Below, one piece after another: positions 32,385-41,517 of a DNA stretch of 64,000 nt. Every line of letters begins with the position of its first letter. Within the stretch, counting starts at the first letter, position 1. Under the pieces are notes generated by a model. It saw only the letters and a program-made list of their open reading frames with translations. It searched no databases and was not told where the DNA came from. The translations under genes and the position numbers were made by a program. Source of the stretch: Staphylococcus piscifermentans (GTDB lineage: Bacteria; Bacillota; Bacilli; Staphylococcales; Staphylococcaceae); assembly GCF_900186985.1 (NCBI RefSeq), contig NZ_LT906447.1:434001-498000 (forward strand). Direction: 5' to 3'.

Positions 32385-34208
32385 TTAATGAGACTGTTTT
32401 TCAGAAACGAATTCTTTATCATAGTAGTTACTGCGGATACTCAGTTCACTATCAAACTTTTTGAAACCGTCGCGTTCAATTAAAGTTTTTTCTTTTGAGA
32501 ACAAATCAGTTCCAAGTCCAAGACGATGGCCTTTAATTTCTACACCCATTGCAGAAAGAGTAGTCGGGTAGAAATCAAGTGGCGCATATTGACGCTGTTT
32601 AGTTTGATGCGGTTTCACAGCCGGATTTAAAATCAAATTGAACACAGTACGATTGTATTTCGGATCGAAGTGTTTAAAGAATTTTTTATCCATACTGCGA
32701 TGATCTCCAGTAATTACAATAGTCGTATTATCGTAGAATGGTTGTGCTTGAATCCATTTAATAAATTTTACAGCTTCTTCATCAGAATAAGAGATTGCAT
32801 TAGCGTAATGGCTTTTATGCGGTGTTGGTGCATTTTTTGAAAGGTAGCCGTCTGGGAAATGCGTATCTGCTGTTTCCATTGTGAAATTAAACGGTTTGCC
32901 TGCTTTAGAAAGGCGTGTAATTTCATCTTTCGCAAAGCCGTAAAGTTTGTCATCTTCAAATCCCCACCACACGTTGTAGTCTTTAGGAATTAATTTTTGC
33001 TGACGTGCATATTTCACGTCGAAGATTTTATAATGACCGTGCGTAGTGAAGTAAGTTGTCAGCCCGCCGAAGTCAGCATCTGCGCCGAACATAATTGTTT
33101 GGTTATAACCTTCTTTATGCAAGATATCCCCGATACCGACTGCACCTGGCAAGAAATATCCTGATTTACCATAGCTGTTGCCGTTCATCGGTATTTTTAA
33201 AGGAATTCCCATTCCCATATTGACCATACCAGCAACGGACCAACCTGACCCGTATATTTGCTGAGGCCCTCCAAATGGTTTGTCCGTATTAGAAAAATGA
33301 ACACCCTCATTTGAAAGCTTTGTCAGATTCGGAATTAAATTTTCATCCATATAGCCGCCTTGTGATTTAGAGGCATAAGAATTTTCCATTGATTCTAAGT
33401 AAATATGGATTAAATTACGTTTTTGTTTCGGAAATTTCAAATGCGCTGCATCGCTTGTGACATAATTATCTTGGATATATTTCGAGTCTTGGTTATAGGC
33501 GCGGTAGACTTCTGGCAGTTTCAATTTATTAGAACCATAATAGAGGCCAGAGATTAAAACCGCTGTTGCGATAATCAATAAACCGAAACGAATGATAATA
33601 CGTTTAAGAAACGTTTTTGCGCCTTGTGCTGTAAGCCATTGGATGTTGAAGCGGTTGAAAGCAACTAAGAATAGCAGCGGCAATGAATAGAAGATGGCCT
33701 TTAAAATCGGACCTTTCAACATCGCGTTTGTCATATCATCGCTGGTACCCTTAATCGGAGAGTTGAGATTGAATAAAAATTGTTCCGGCGTAATATTACC
33801 GAAGAAATCTATAAACCAATCAGCAAAGAAAACTGCAAGCAGCCCAATGACAGTGAATAAAATAATTACTATATTAATCAGTGCATCTGTCCAAGCACGT
33901 TTTGGTGCTTGATGTTCAAATTGCAAACGTCGATTCAACACGGCTTGCACTAACATCAAAATAATTCCTAAAATACAAGCTAAAATAATATATTTCAAAG
34001 CAAAGGATGTTTGATACATTTTCGGTAATAAGGTATTTGGTTTATGTAGATAAAGAATCAATATACCGATAACGCTGGCGTTAATAAAGATAGTGTAGAA
34101 AAAGAATGAGGCAATCCATTTGAAAATGGAAACCTTGCGGCGAATCAATAAGCAATCGAGCACTGTAAATAGTATACCGATAGCTAAATAAATAACAAAT
34201 TGAATCAT
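32385..34208 (-). CDS. LtaS/MdoB-family phosphoglycerol transferase
   Basis: 607 aa. Five N-terminal membrane helices (to about residue 225), then an extracellular alkaline-phosphatase/sulfatase-fold domain. Metal-site landmarks are HIYLESMENSYAS at about residue 268 and TGDHRSMDKKFF at about residue 504. The sequence looks closer to MdoB-type phosphoglycerol transferases than to the main lipoteichoic acid synthase. It probably transfers glycerol phosphate from a phosphatidylglycerol donor to a surface glycan. Convergent with the polysaccharide operon, whose product is a plausible acceptor (inference). Confidence 0.82.
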   Translation of the reverse strand: MIQFVIYLAIGILFTVLDCLLIRRKVSIFKWIASFFFYTIFINASVIGILILYLHKPNTLLPKMYQTSFALKYIILACILGIILMLVQAVLNRRLQFEHQAPKRAWTDALINIVIILFTVIGLLAVFFADWFIDFFGNITPEQFLFNLNSPIKGTSDDMTNAMLKGPILKAIFYSLPLLFLVAFNRFNIQWLTAQGAKTFLKRIIIRFGLLIIATAVLISGLYYGSNKLKLPEVYRAYNQDSKYIQDNYVTSDAAHLKFPKQKRNLIHIYLESMENSYASKSQGGYMDENLIPNLTKLSNEGVHFSNTDKPFGGPQQIYGSGWSVAGMVNMGMGIPLKIPMNGNSYGKSGYFLPGAVGIGDILHKEGYNQTIMFGADADFGGLTTYFTTHGHYKIFDVKYARQQKLIPKDYNVWWGFEDDKLYGFAKDEITRLSKAGKPFNFTMETADTHFPDGYLSKNAPTPHKSHYANAISYSDEEAVKFIKWIQAQPFYDNTTIVITGDHRSMDKKFFKHFDPKYNRTVFNLILNPAVKPHQTKQRQYAPLDFYPTTLSAMGVEIKGHRLGLGTDLFSKEKTLIERDGFKKFDSELSIRSNYYDKEFVSEKQSH

Positions 34209-34516
34209 GATGGTTGTTTCTCCTTAAATAGATGTTAATTATTGAATGCATTTCTCATAATAGCGGGTTAATAATATATAATTTTACTATCGGAGTAGAA
34301 AAAAGTCATTAGAAAATTTGGTGAACATTGAAAAAAGATGAGCTTTTTGTGGGGGTGATGAAGGATAGGTAGGTTGAGGTGGATAAAGAAGGCAGAATGA
34401 GCAAAGTGTCTAGGCGGGAAGTTCGAGCCGCAACACTTTGGCTCTCACAATGAGCCAGCACCTTAACTTTTTGCTCCATAAAACAGATCGAGCCTCTCCT
34501 GTGGCCCCACACCTTT
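34209..34516. other. Intergenic region with a folded segment
   Basis: No gene. At 34399-34476 GAGCAAA pairs with TTTGCTC, enclosing AAAGTGT/ACACTTT (34403-34409/34433-34439) and GGCTC/GAGCC (34440-34444/34452-34456). AGCACCTT follows, a tag shared with the structured elements at 19448 and 19572. It may be a degenerate relative. Confidence 0.35.
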
Positions 34517-35095
34517 TTAAATATCTTCTTTAATTTTAATATTTACCAGTTTATTGAAAATTTCATCCAGCTTCTCTAAAGATAATTTGCCACCACTTTC
34601 GTTATTTATATTATAACAATTATCTACATGATTCCATTCACCCATCGCTTGAATAGAGGCTTCAAAGACACGTGCAACCAGACTGATAGGAATGTCGCTG
34701 TCGATTTCAATTTTATCTCTATTATTTTCAATATCTTCTCGTAATTTATCAATAAAAATAGAAGTTGCTGTTTCAAAGAATTTGGCATCATGTTTTTGTT
34801 TTTCACTAATCTTATTAATAGGAAAATCAATAAATATGGCAATAGATTGAAACGGTTGCTTGATCCGTTCACGAACATCTTTATCAAAATAGTCTTGAGT
34901 CAGGTTATGCAATAAATAAGACAATAAATCATATTTATCAAAAAAGTGCTTGTAAAAAGTAGTTCGATGTACCAACGCTTCTTCACAAATCATATTCACA
35001 GTAATAGAAGAAAAAGGTTTATTTTCAAGCAAATTCAGCAACGATTCTGATAAAGCGCGTTTCGTTTTAACTACGCGTAAATCTTTCGGGTTCAA
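34517..35095 (-). CDS. farR: TetR-family regulator, FarR-like
   Basis: 192 aa, TTG start with GGAGGAG 8 nt upstream. HTH region ITVNMICEEALVHRTTFYKHF at about residues 30-50, with a C-terminal ligand domain. Divergent from an MMPL-family transporter, the same arrangement as farR/farE of S. aureus, where FarR controls export of antimicrobial fatty acids. Palindromes AGTTTAAACT (35118-35127) and TCTAC-TGT-GTAGA (35196-35208) lie in the shared region and are operator candidates. The name is given by context and family. Confidence 0.72.
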   Translation of the reverse strand: MNPKDLRVVKTKRALSESLLNLLENKPFSSITVNMICEEALVHRTTFYKHFFDKYDLLSYLLHNLTQDYFDKDVRERIKQPFQSIAIFIDFPINKISEKQKHDAKFFETATSIFIDKLREDIENNRDKIEIDSDIPISLVARVFEASIQAMGEWNHVDNCYNINNESGGKLSLEKLDEIFNKLVNIKIKEDI

Positions 35096-35117
35096 TTCTA
35101 CATCTCCTCCTTAGTGT

Positions 35118-35220
35118 AGTTTAAACTTATAAATAGATTGAATTATATCTGTACAGGCAATAATTAACCATGTAGCATATGTGATACGTAATTAATCTAC
35201 TGTGTAGAATAAACTATACT
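35118..35220. promoter_or_regulatory. Divergent farR/farE control region
   Basis: AGTTTAAACT (35118-35127) is a perfect palindrome next to the TetR gene. TCTAC-TGT-GTAGA (35196-35208) lies in the spacer of a possible transporter promoter whose -10 is TATACT (35215-35220); its -35 is weak. Confidence 0.5.
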
Positions 35221-35245
35221 GTATATTTAAAGAGGAGGCAATACT

Positions 35246-37876
35246 TTGGCAAAATTTCTTTATAAAATCGGTTCATTTATTGCGAAACACAAATGGTGGG
35301 CCCTTGTTGCATGGGCCGTCTTACTTGCAGCAGTACTGACACCGATTGCAATAGATAAACCTAAATTTGATAACGATATCAAGATGACCGGTTTAAAATC
35401 TATAGACACGAATAAGAAAATTGAAAAACATTTTAACGTAGATAGTGAGAAAGCCACCATTACAGTGGTGATGAAATCTCATTCTAAAGATGGGATAGTG
35501 AAAAAAGACGTCATGAAAGACGTTCAAAAAACATTAGATGACATTAAAGATGACGACAAACATGTAGATAAAATCACTGATCCCTATAAAAATAAACAAA
35601 TCAGCAAAGATAAAACTACAGCCTTTGCAGATATTCAATATGACGTTTCAGCTACATCCTTAAGTAATAAAAGTAAAGATAAAGTCAAAGACAACTTAGA
35701 TGACTTGAAAGATAAACATAATCTAGAAACTGAATTAACAGGTAACGGTATGAGCGGCAGCGTAGATACAGGCGGTGCTTCAGAAATTATCGGTATCGCA
35801 GTAGCCTTTATCGTCTTGTTAATCACATTCGGTTCATTTGTCGCAGCAGGATTGCCGATTATTTCAGCAGTCGTCGGTTTAGTAACCAGCGTCAGCATTA
35901 TCGGTTTAATGACTAAAATCGTGGATGTACCGAATGTTACGCTTACACTTGCAGTCATGATTGGACTCGCAGTCGGTATCGACTACGCACTCTTTATCTT
36001 ATTCCGGTATCGCCAAATCATTAAAGAGGAACGCGACGTTCCTAAAGCAGTCGGCCTCGCAATCGGTACAGCAGGCGGTGCCGTTATTTTTGCCGGAATT
36101 ACCGTAATCATCGCTGTCTGCGGACTTGGACTTATCGGCATCAAATTCTTAGGAATCATGGGTTACATGTCAGCTATCAGTGTCCTCTTCGCAGTTATTA
36201 GTGCCCTGACATTAGTGCCGGCACTCATCAGTATTTTCCATAAAGCAATCCGACCGAAAGTAGAACGCAAATCACGTAAAACAGCAGATACACGCTGGTC
36301 CCGCTTTGTTGTTGGCAGTCCGCTTGCAGCCGTATTAGTCGGTGTGATTATTTTAGGCCTAGCCGCTATGCCGATCTCCCAAATGCGTTTAGGTATACCA
36401 GATGACGGTGTTAAACCTGATCACACAACGCAAAAGAAAGCTTATGACATAATGAGCGACAAGTTTGGAGAAGGCTTCAACGGTAAAATACCGATGCTTG
36501 TGAATGTTAAAGATAAAAAAGATAACCCAGAAGAAATGCAAAAAGACTTGAAAAAATTAAGCAAAGACATCAAAGATATGGACAATGTCGATATGGTGGC
36601 ACCACCGCAAATGAGTAAAAATAACGACTATGCCTTAATTACAGTCATTCCAGATAAAGGACCACAAGCAAAAGGCACAGATGATCTCGTTAAAGACTTG
36701 CGAGATTATCATGACGACGCCAAAGATAAATATAGCTTCTTAACTGAAATCTCAGGTCAGAGCGTTATCAACCTAGACATGTCTAAGAAATTGAACGATG
36801 CGATTCCTGTCTTTGCAGGTATAATCGTTGCATTAGCATTCTTATTATTAATGCTCGTCTTCCGTTCAATTATCATTCCATTGAAAGCAGTAGGCGGCTT
36901 CTTGCTCTCCTTAACTGCCACACTTGGATTTACAACACTCGTCATGCAAGAAGGCTTTATGAAGCAACTTTTCGGCGTCCACGAGACCGCACCCGTCCTA
37001 GCCTTCCTGCCAGTCATCGTCATCGGTATCCTCTTCGGATTAGCAATGGACTATGAAGTATTCTTAATGTCCCGTATCCACGAAGAGTACAGCCGAACTC
37101 ACGATAACAAACACTCAATTAAAGTAGGTATCCGAGAAAGCGGCCCTGTAATTATTGCGGCAGCCCTTATCATGATCAGCGTTTTCATGGCCTTTGCCAT
37201 CCAAGACGACGTAATGATTAAAACAATGGGTATCGCACTCGCATTCGGTGTTTTCTTCGATGCCTTTATCGTCAGATTGCTGATGATTCCAGCACTTACC
37301 GCTTTATTCGGCAAAGCATCATGGTACCTGCCAGCATGGTTGAACCGCATCTTGCCGAAAATCGATATCGAAGGACACGCCTTAGAAGACATGATGCCGC
37401 GTGAAGATTACATTACAGAACAAGAAGAACGCGCAGCACAACGTCGCAAATACAGTGTAGTCAACGAAGAAACCGCAGATACACGAAACCTTTACAAACA
37501 ATTGCGCAACACAACAGACCAACCGAACCATCTTATCTATGATGCGTTGCTGCTGTATGCGAAAGACCATGCCCCAGAAATTTACCGAGAACATACTGGA
37601 AAAGAAAGCTCTGAAGAGGCGAGAGAAACCGAAGATACCTCCCAACGCAGCCTGCATCCACATAGTGGAAGCGGTTATAATGAGGTCGGTCATGATGAAA
37701 ATCATCCGCACACTACAGAAGCACCAAGTATTATTCAAGGCAATGAAACAACAAGATACAGCACACCAAGTGCGCAACAACGAGAAGATTTATATCGTCT
37801 CTTAAGCCAACAAAGCAAGAATATCAGCGAAATGAACGATATAATCAGACATTTAATTAATAAAAATAATCAATAG
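35246..37876 (+). CDS. farE: MMPL-family (RND-like) transporter, FarE-like
   Basis: 876 aa, TTG start with AGAGGAGG 7 nt upstream. Two repeats, each with one membrane helix, a large external domain and a five-helix block (helices at about 13-33, 185-340, 360-380, 525-695). The first five-helix block includes IGLAVGIDYALFILFRYR and the second GLAMDYEVFLMSRIHEEY, the paired proton-relay Asp motifs of MMPL proteins. A hydrophilic tail of about 160 residues (715-876), rich in Glu, His and Gln, follows. FarE-type pumps expel unsaturated fatty acids. Confidence 0.8.
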   Translation: MAKFLYKIGSFIAKHKWWALVAWAVLLAAVLTPIAIDKPKFDNDIKMTGLKSIDTNKKIEKHFNVDSEKATITVVMKSHSKDGIVKKDVMKDVQKTLDDIKDDDKHVDKITDPYKNKQISKDKTTAFADIQYDVSATSLSNKSKDKVKDNLDDLKDKHNLETELTGNGMSGSVDTGGASEIIGIAVAFIVLLITFGSFVAAGLPIISAVVGLVTSVSIIGLMTKIVDVPNVTLTLAVMIGLAVGIDYALFILFRYRQIIKEERDVPKAVGLAIGTAGGAVIFAGITVIIAVCGLGLIGIKFLGIMGYMSAISVLFAVISALTLVPALISIFHKAIRPKVERKSRKTADTRWSRFVVGSPLAAVLVGVIILGLAAMPISQMRLGIPDDGVKPDHTTQKKAYDIMSDKFGEGFNGKIPMLVNVKDKKDNPEEMQKDLKKLSKDIKDMDNVDMVAPPQMSKNNDYALITVIPDKGPQAKGTDDLVKDLRDYHDDAKDKYSFLTEISGQSVINLDMSKKLNDAIPVFAGIIVALAFLLLMLVFRSIIIPLKAVGGFLLSLTATLGFTTLVMQEGFMKQLFGVHETAPVLAFLPVIVIGILFGLAMDYEVFLMSRIHEEYSRTHDNKHSIKVGIRESGPVIIAAALIMISVFMAFAIQDDVMIKTMGIALAFGVFFDAFIVRLLMIPALTALFGKASWYLPAWLNRILPKIDIEGHALEDMMPREDYITEQEERAAQRRKYSVVNEETADTRNLYKQLRNTTDQPNHLIYDALLLYAKDHAPEIYREHTGKESSEEARETEDTSQRSLHPHSGSGYNEVGHDENHPHTTEAPSIIQGNETTRYSTPSAQQREDLYRLLSQQSKNISEMNDIIRHLINKNNQ

Positions 37877-37881
37877 CAGTT

Positions 37882-37928
37882 AAAGTAGGGGGAGCCGGAC
37901 ATTTTTAATGTTCCAGCTTCCTTACTTT
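37882..37928 (+). terminator. Terminator-like hairpin after farE (copy 5 of the dispersed family)
   Basis: AAAGTA and TACTTT (37882-37887/37923-37928) enclose GGAGCCGGACAT/ATGTTCCAGCTTCC with wobbles. A weak T-run precedes rather than follows the outer stem. Confidence 0.55.
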
Positions 37929-38151
37929 GTGTCCAAACATTTATAAAGATTTAACAAAGCGAGCATAAGAAGCGCCGAACAGTTGATACAGCAAGTTTTG
38001 CAATTGAATAAGGTGCGATTAACATATATTAGATGATGTGTTTCGTTTTCAATTTTATGAGAAATAAAATATAATTCTAGATTGTATTATGCTTCACATT
38101 TGAAGCAGCCAATCAATGTTATTTCTATATACAGACAAGGAGCAACATACA

Positions 38152-40320
38152 ATGAATGACTTAACGGTTATCATTACTTACTATAACTCAGAAGAATATA
38201 TTCGTGATTGTATTGAAAGTTTGAAACAACAACGTAATCAAAATTTCGATGTAATCATTGTGAATGATGGTTCTACTGATAATTCAGAAACTATTTTAAA
38301 AGAAACACTCAAAGATTATGATAAATCTATCCATTATATCAACTTGCCAGAAAATCAAGGACATGCACATGCTAGAAACTTGGCAATGCAAGACGTTACG
38401 ACACCTTATTTTATGTTCTTAGATGCAGATGACCAGCTGGCAACTTATGCGATAAATTTTTATTTGAAAAATATCAATGGGCTCGATGCATTAATTGCGC
38501 CGATTAATAATTTCAGTGTTAATCGACCGCAGTACATCGATCCGAACAAAGTCAGATTGGAATACATGAAGGCCAAGCACAACCCGAATTCCTTTTTACG
38601 TAAGAATACAGCTTGTAATATCCTGTTTAAAACAGCGATTGTGCAAGCGCATAATTTACAGTTCGACGAGCATTTGAAAACCTATGTCGATAATTCGTTT
38701 GTAGTGGATTATCTCCCTTATGTAAATCGGTTCGTGCGTATCTTCGGTTTCCCATTTTATTATAGAGGGGAAGTTTATGACCCGTTTGAAACTGAGAAAT
38801 TGACTGCACAAGATGCCGACGAATTATTCGAAGATTATGCGGATAGTTACTTGCATACGGTGCAAAAGACAAAGAATAAGAAAGTGAAGCGCTTCTTGAC
38901 AGATAAAATGGCGAAGAAAATCCGCCATGTATTTGATCCGGCGCAAAAGGATATCGGATTCCATTATGCACAACACGAGAACACGTTGGTCGATTTAGCA
39001 CGTAAAATTAAACGTCCGCTTCTCGTACAAGGCGGCGCCTTATTCAAAGCTGAAATGCTCTTCCTCATGCTGCGCCAACCGAAAGCAGCCTATACTGTCA
39101 ACCGTACACGCGAATGGATTCGTCTCATGAAAAATATTGTCTTGAACCAAAAAGGCAAGAATCGTTCTATTTACGAACTGACAGATGCACCGGAAAATGT
39201 GCAGAACACTACTATCGTCTTTGAAACATTCGGTGGTAAAAATTATAGCGATAGTCCTAAATATATTTATGAATATATGCAGAAGAAATATCCTTACTAT
39301 AATTATGTCTGGTCCTTCAAAAAACCTTCTGCACATGCAGTGCCTGGAAATGCGCAAAAGGTGAAGCGAGGTTCGAAAGCTTATTATAAAGCCTATTCGG
39401 ACGCCCATTACTGGGTAGCCAACGCCCGCACGCCGTTATATTTGAATAAAAAAGAAAACCAGACTTACATTCAAACTTGGCACGGCACACCTTTGAAACG
39501 CTTGGCTAATGATATGAAAGTGGTGCGTATGCCTGGAACCACAACGTCAGCCTATAAACGTCATTTCAAAGAAGAAACAGAGCGCTGGGATTATTTAATT
39601 TCACCTAACCGTTATTCCACAGAAATTTTCGAGTCTGCCTTTTGGATGAACCCAGAACGCATCTTAGAAATCGGTTATCCGCGTAATGACGTGTTGGTAA
39701 ATCGTCAAGATGATCAAGCTTATATAAATGAAATCAGAGAAAACTTGAACATTCCTCAAGATAAGAAAGTGATTACCTACGCACCGACTTGGCGTGATGA
39801 TGAATTTATCAAAAGAGGTCAGTATTTATTTAAATTACAAATCGATTTAGACCACTTGCAGCAACAAATCGGCGATGAATACGTGATATTATTGCGCATG
39901 CATTATTTAATTGCGAACGCTTTAGACTTAAGCGGCTATGAAGATTTTGCTATCGATGTTTCTAATTATGAAGACACATCAGAAATCTTCTTGATTTCGG
40001 ATGCCTTAATTACAGATTATTCATCCGTCATGTTTGATTACGGTATCTTGAAACGTCCGCAGTTCTTCTTTGCGTACGATATTGAAAAGTATGATAAAGG
40101 ACTGCGCGGCTTCTATATGGACTATAAAAATGATTTACCAGGTCCTATTTTCACTGATCCGCATGCATTGTCAGAAAGCTTGAAAGATATTTCGAAAGTG
40201 AAAAGAGACTATCAAGAGAAGATTGATGCCTTTTACGACCGCTTCTGCAGCGTTGAAAACGGTAAAGCGTCTCAATATATCGGAGACATGATTCATCGCA
40301 ATATAGAACAAAATAAATAG
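38152..40320 (+). CDS. GT2 glycosyltransferase fused to TagF-like CDP-polyol phosphotransferase
   Basis: 722 aa from ATG 38152 (AAGGAG 9 nt upstream). N-terminal GT2 domain (1 to about 220): TVIITYYNSEEYIRDCIESL, NDGSTDNSE and the DxD-like LDADDQ. C-terminal glycerophosphotransferase domain (about 345-715): the catalytic-type His in TWHGTPLKRL (about 441) and TDYSSVMFDYG (about 621), as in TagF/TarL teichoic acid polymerases. One protein may therefore add a sugar and a polyol phosphate to the same polymer. It stands alone with its own terminator. Confidence 0.85.
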   Translation: MNDLTVIITYYNSEEYIRDCIESLKQQRNQNFDVIIVNDGSTDNSETILKETLKDYDKSIHYINLPENQGHAHARNLAMQDVTTPYFMFLDADDQLATYAINFYLKNINGLDALIAPINNFSVNRPQYIDPNKVRLEYMKAKHNPNSFLRKNTACNILFKTAIVQAHNLQFDEHLKTYVDNSFVVDYLPYVNRFVRIFGFPFYYRGEVYDPFETEKLTAQDADELFEDYADSYLHTVQKTKNKKVKRFLTDKMAKKIRHVFDPAQKDIGFHYAQHENTLVDLARKIKRPLLVQGGALFKAEMLFLMLRQPKAAYTVNRTREWIRLMKNIVLNQKGKNRSIYELTDAPENVQNTTIVFETFGGKNYSDSPKYIYEYMQKKYPYYNYVWSFKKPSAHAVPGNAQKVKRGSKAYYKAYSDAHYWVANARTPLYLNKKENQTYIQTWHGTPLKRLANDMKVVRMPGTTTSAYKRHFKEETERWDYLISPNRYSTEIFESAFWMNPERILEIGYPRNDVLVNRQDDQAYINEIRENLNIPQDKKVITYAPTWRDDEFIKRGQYLFKLQIDLDHLQQQIGDEYVILLRMHYLIANALDLSGYEDFAIDVSNYEDTSEIFLISDALITDYSSVMFDYGILKRPQFFFAYDIEKYDKGLRGFYMDYKNDLPGPIFTDPHALSESLKDISKVKRDYQEKIDAFYDRFCSVENGKASQYIGDMIHRNIEQNK

Positions 40321-40330
40321 TTTTACTTTG

Positions 40331-40365
40331 AGCAGAGCCCCTTATACAGGCGGTTCTGCTTTTCT
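40331..40365 (+). terminator. Terminator after the GT2-TagF gene
   Basis: AGCAGAGCC (40331-40339) pairs with GGTTCTGCT (40352-40360) with one wobble, then TTTCTT. Confidence 0.75.
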
Positions 40366-40414
40366 TATGCTTTCTTTTTCAGAAAAGGGCTATAGTAAAA
40401 GAGAGGTGAACACG

Positions 40415-40981
40415 ATGCGTACAGAAAAAGTGATTTATACTATCGGCCATTCAAATCATGACCAAGCGACATTCTTAAAGATGCTGCAGACTTTCGATAT
40501 CGAAGTCTTGGAAGATATCAGAGCCTTTACCAAGAGTCGTAAATATCCGCAATTCAATGATGAACATATGAAGGAATGGTTAGAAGAGGCTGGCATTGAA
40601 TATCGTCAAGACCATGAGTTAGGGGGCAGACGCCGTCCGAGCAATACAGTCGGTCGTTCGCTCAATTCAGGTTGGCAGAACGAATCCTTCCATAATTATG
40701 CCGACTATACTTTGACAGATGCGTTTAAGGATGGAATTCATACTTTGGAAAAAATTGCGGGAGAGAAGCGGACTGCTTATATGTGCGCCGAACATCATCC
40801 GGCACGTTGCCACCGTTTGATCGTGAGTAATTATTTGGTCGCTAAAGGATGGAAAGTGTTGCATATTATGCAAAATAATAAAGGTGACATTATTACGCAA
40901 GAACATCGATTAGGGCAATGGGGCGCTATGCCGATTATTGAAGATGATGGCGAAGTAGTGTATCCGCAAAATACAGATTGA
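40415..40981 (+). CDS. DUF488-family protein
   Basis: 188 aa from ATG 40415 (AGAGGTG upstream); an upstream in-frame ATG would run through the preceding terminator. Family hallmarks are IYTIGHSNHD at the N-terminus, VLEDIRAFTKSRKYPQFN, YRQDHELGGRR and MCAEHHPARCHRLIV. DUF488 proteins are small, soluble and of unknown biochemical role; the conserved Cys-His segment suggests metal binding or nucleic-acid-related chemistry. It lies close to a Nudix hydrolase and a helicase gene. Confidence 0.8.
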   Translation: MRTEKVIYTIGHSNHDQATFLKMLQTFDIEVLEDIRAFTKSRKYPQFNDEHMKEWLEEAGIEYRQDHELGGRRRPSNTVGRSLNSGWQNESFHNYADYTLTDAFKDGIHTLEKIAGEKRTAYMCAEHHPARCHRLIVSNYLVAKGWKVLHIMQNNKGDIITQEHRLGQWGAMPIIEDDGEVVYPQNTD

Positions 40982-41118
40982 CGTATATATTTCCGCCCAA
41001 CTCTCCCAGTATTTTTCAGAAAAAGTTCACAAATTCGCTGCAATTATGTGGCATTCTGTCCTTAAAAATGAGATCCTGCTTATAAGAAGTGAATATTCTA
41101 GCAAGCGAGGGATTAAGA

Positions 41119-41511
41119 ATGAAGAAATTAATCGAAGTGGTAGGCGCAGTTATTTATAATCATGACAAAATATTATGCGCACAGCGCAGTGAACAGATGA
41201 GTTTGCCTTTATTATGGGAATTTCCGGGCGGTAAAATTGAACCAGGCGAATCAGATGTCGAAGCCTTGAAACGCGAAATCCGAGAAGAAATGAAATGCGA
41301 TTTAGAGGTCGGAGAGAAAATTACGACTACGACGCATGAATATGACTTTGCGATTATTCAACTCACTACATATCAATGTCGATTGCAAGCACAGATGCCG
41401 ACGCTCACTGAACATAGCCAAATCCAATGGTTGAGCGCGGAAGACTTGCACCAACTTGAGTGGGCACCGGCGGATATTCCAACAGTTGATTTATTGGTCG
41501 AAAAGGGTTAA
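41119..41511 (+). CDS. Nudix hydrolase, MutT/8-oxo-dGTP type
   Basis: 130 aa from ATG 41119 with GAGGG upstream. The Nudix box runs GGKIEPGESDVEALKREIRE then EM (G-x5-E-x7-REUxEE), coordinating Mg. The overall form (KLIEVVGAVIYNHDKILCAQR, LWEFPGGKIE) is that of (deoxy)nucleoside triphosphate pyrophosphohydrolases that clean the nucleotide pool. The gene ends 6 bp before the helicase gene, so the two are probably co-transcribed. Confidence 0.85.
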   Translation: MKKLIEVVGAVIYNHDKILCAQRSEQMSLPLLWEFPGGKIEPGESDVEALKREIREEMKCDLEVGEKITTTTHEYDFAIIQLTTYQCRLQAQMPTLTEHSQIQWLSAEDLHQLEWAPADIPTVDLLVEKG

Positions 41512-41517
41512 TGGCCT

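Noticed and set aside
34309-34512. Minus-strand open frame of 67 codons
   Set aside because: It covers the folded intergenic segment, has low protein-like character and no ribosome-binding site.
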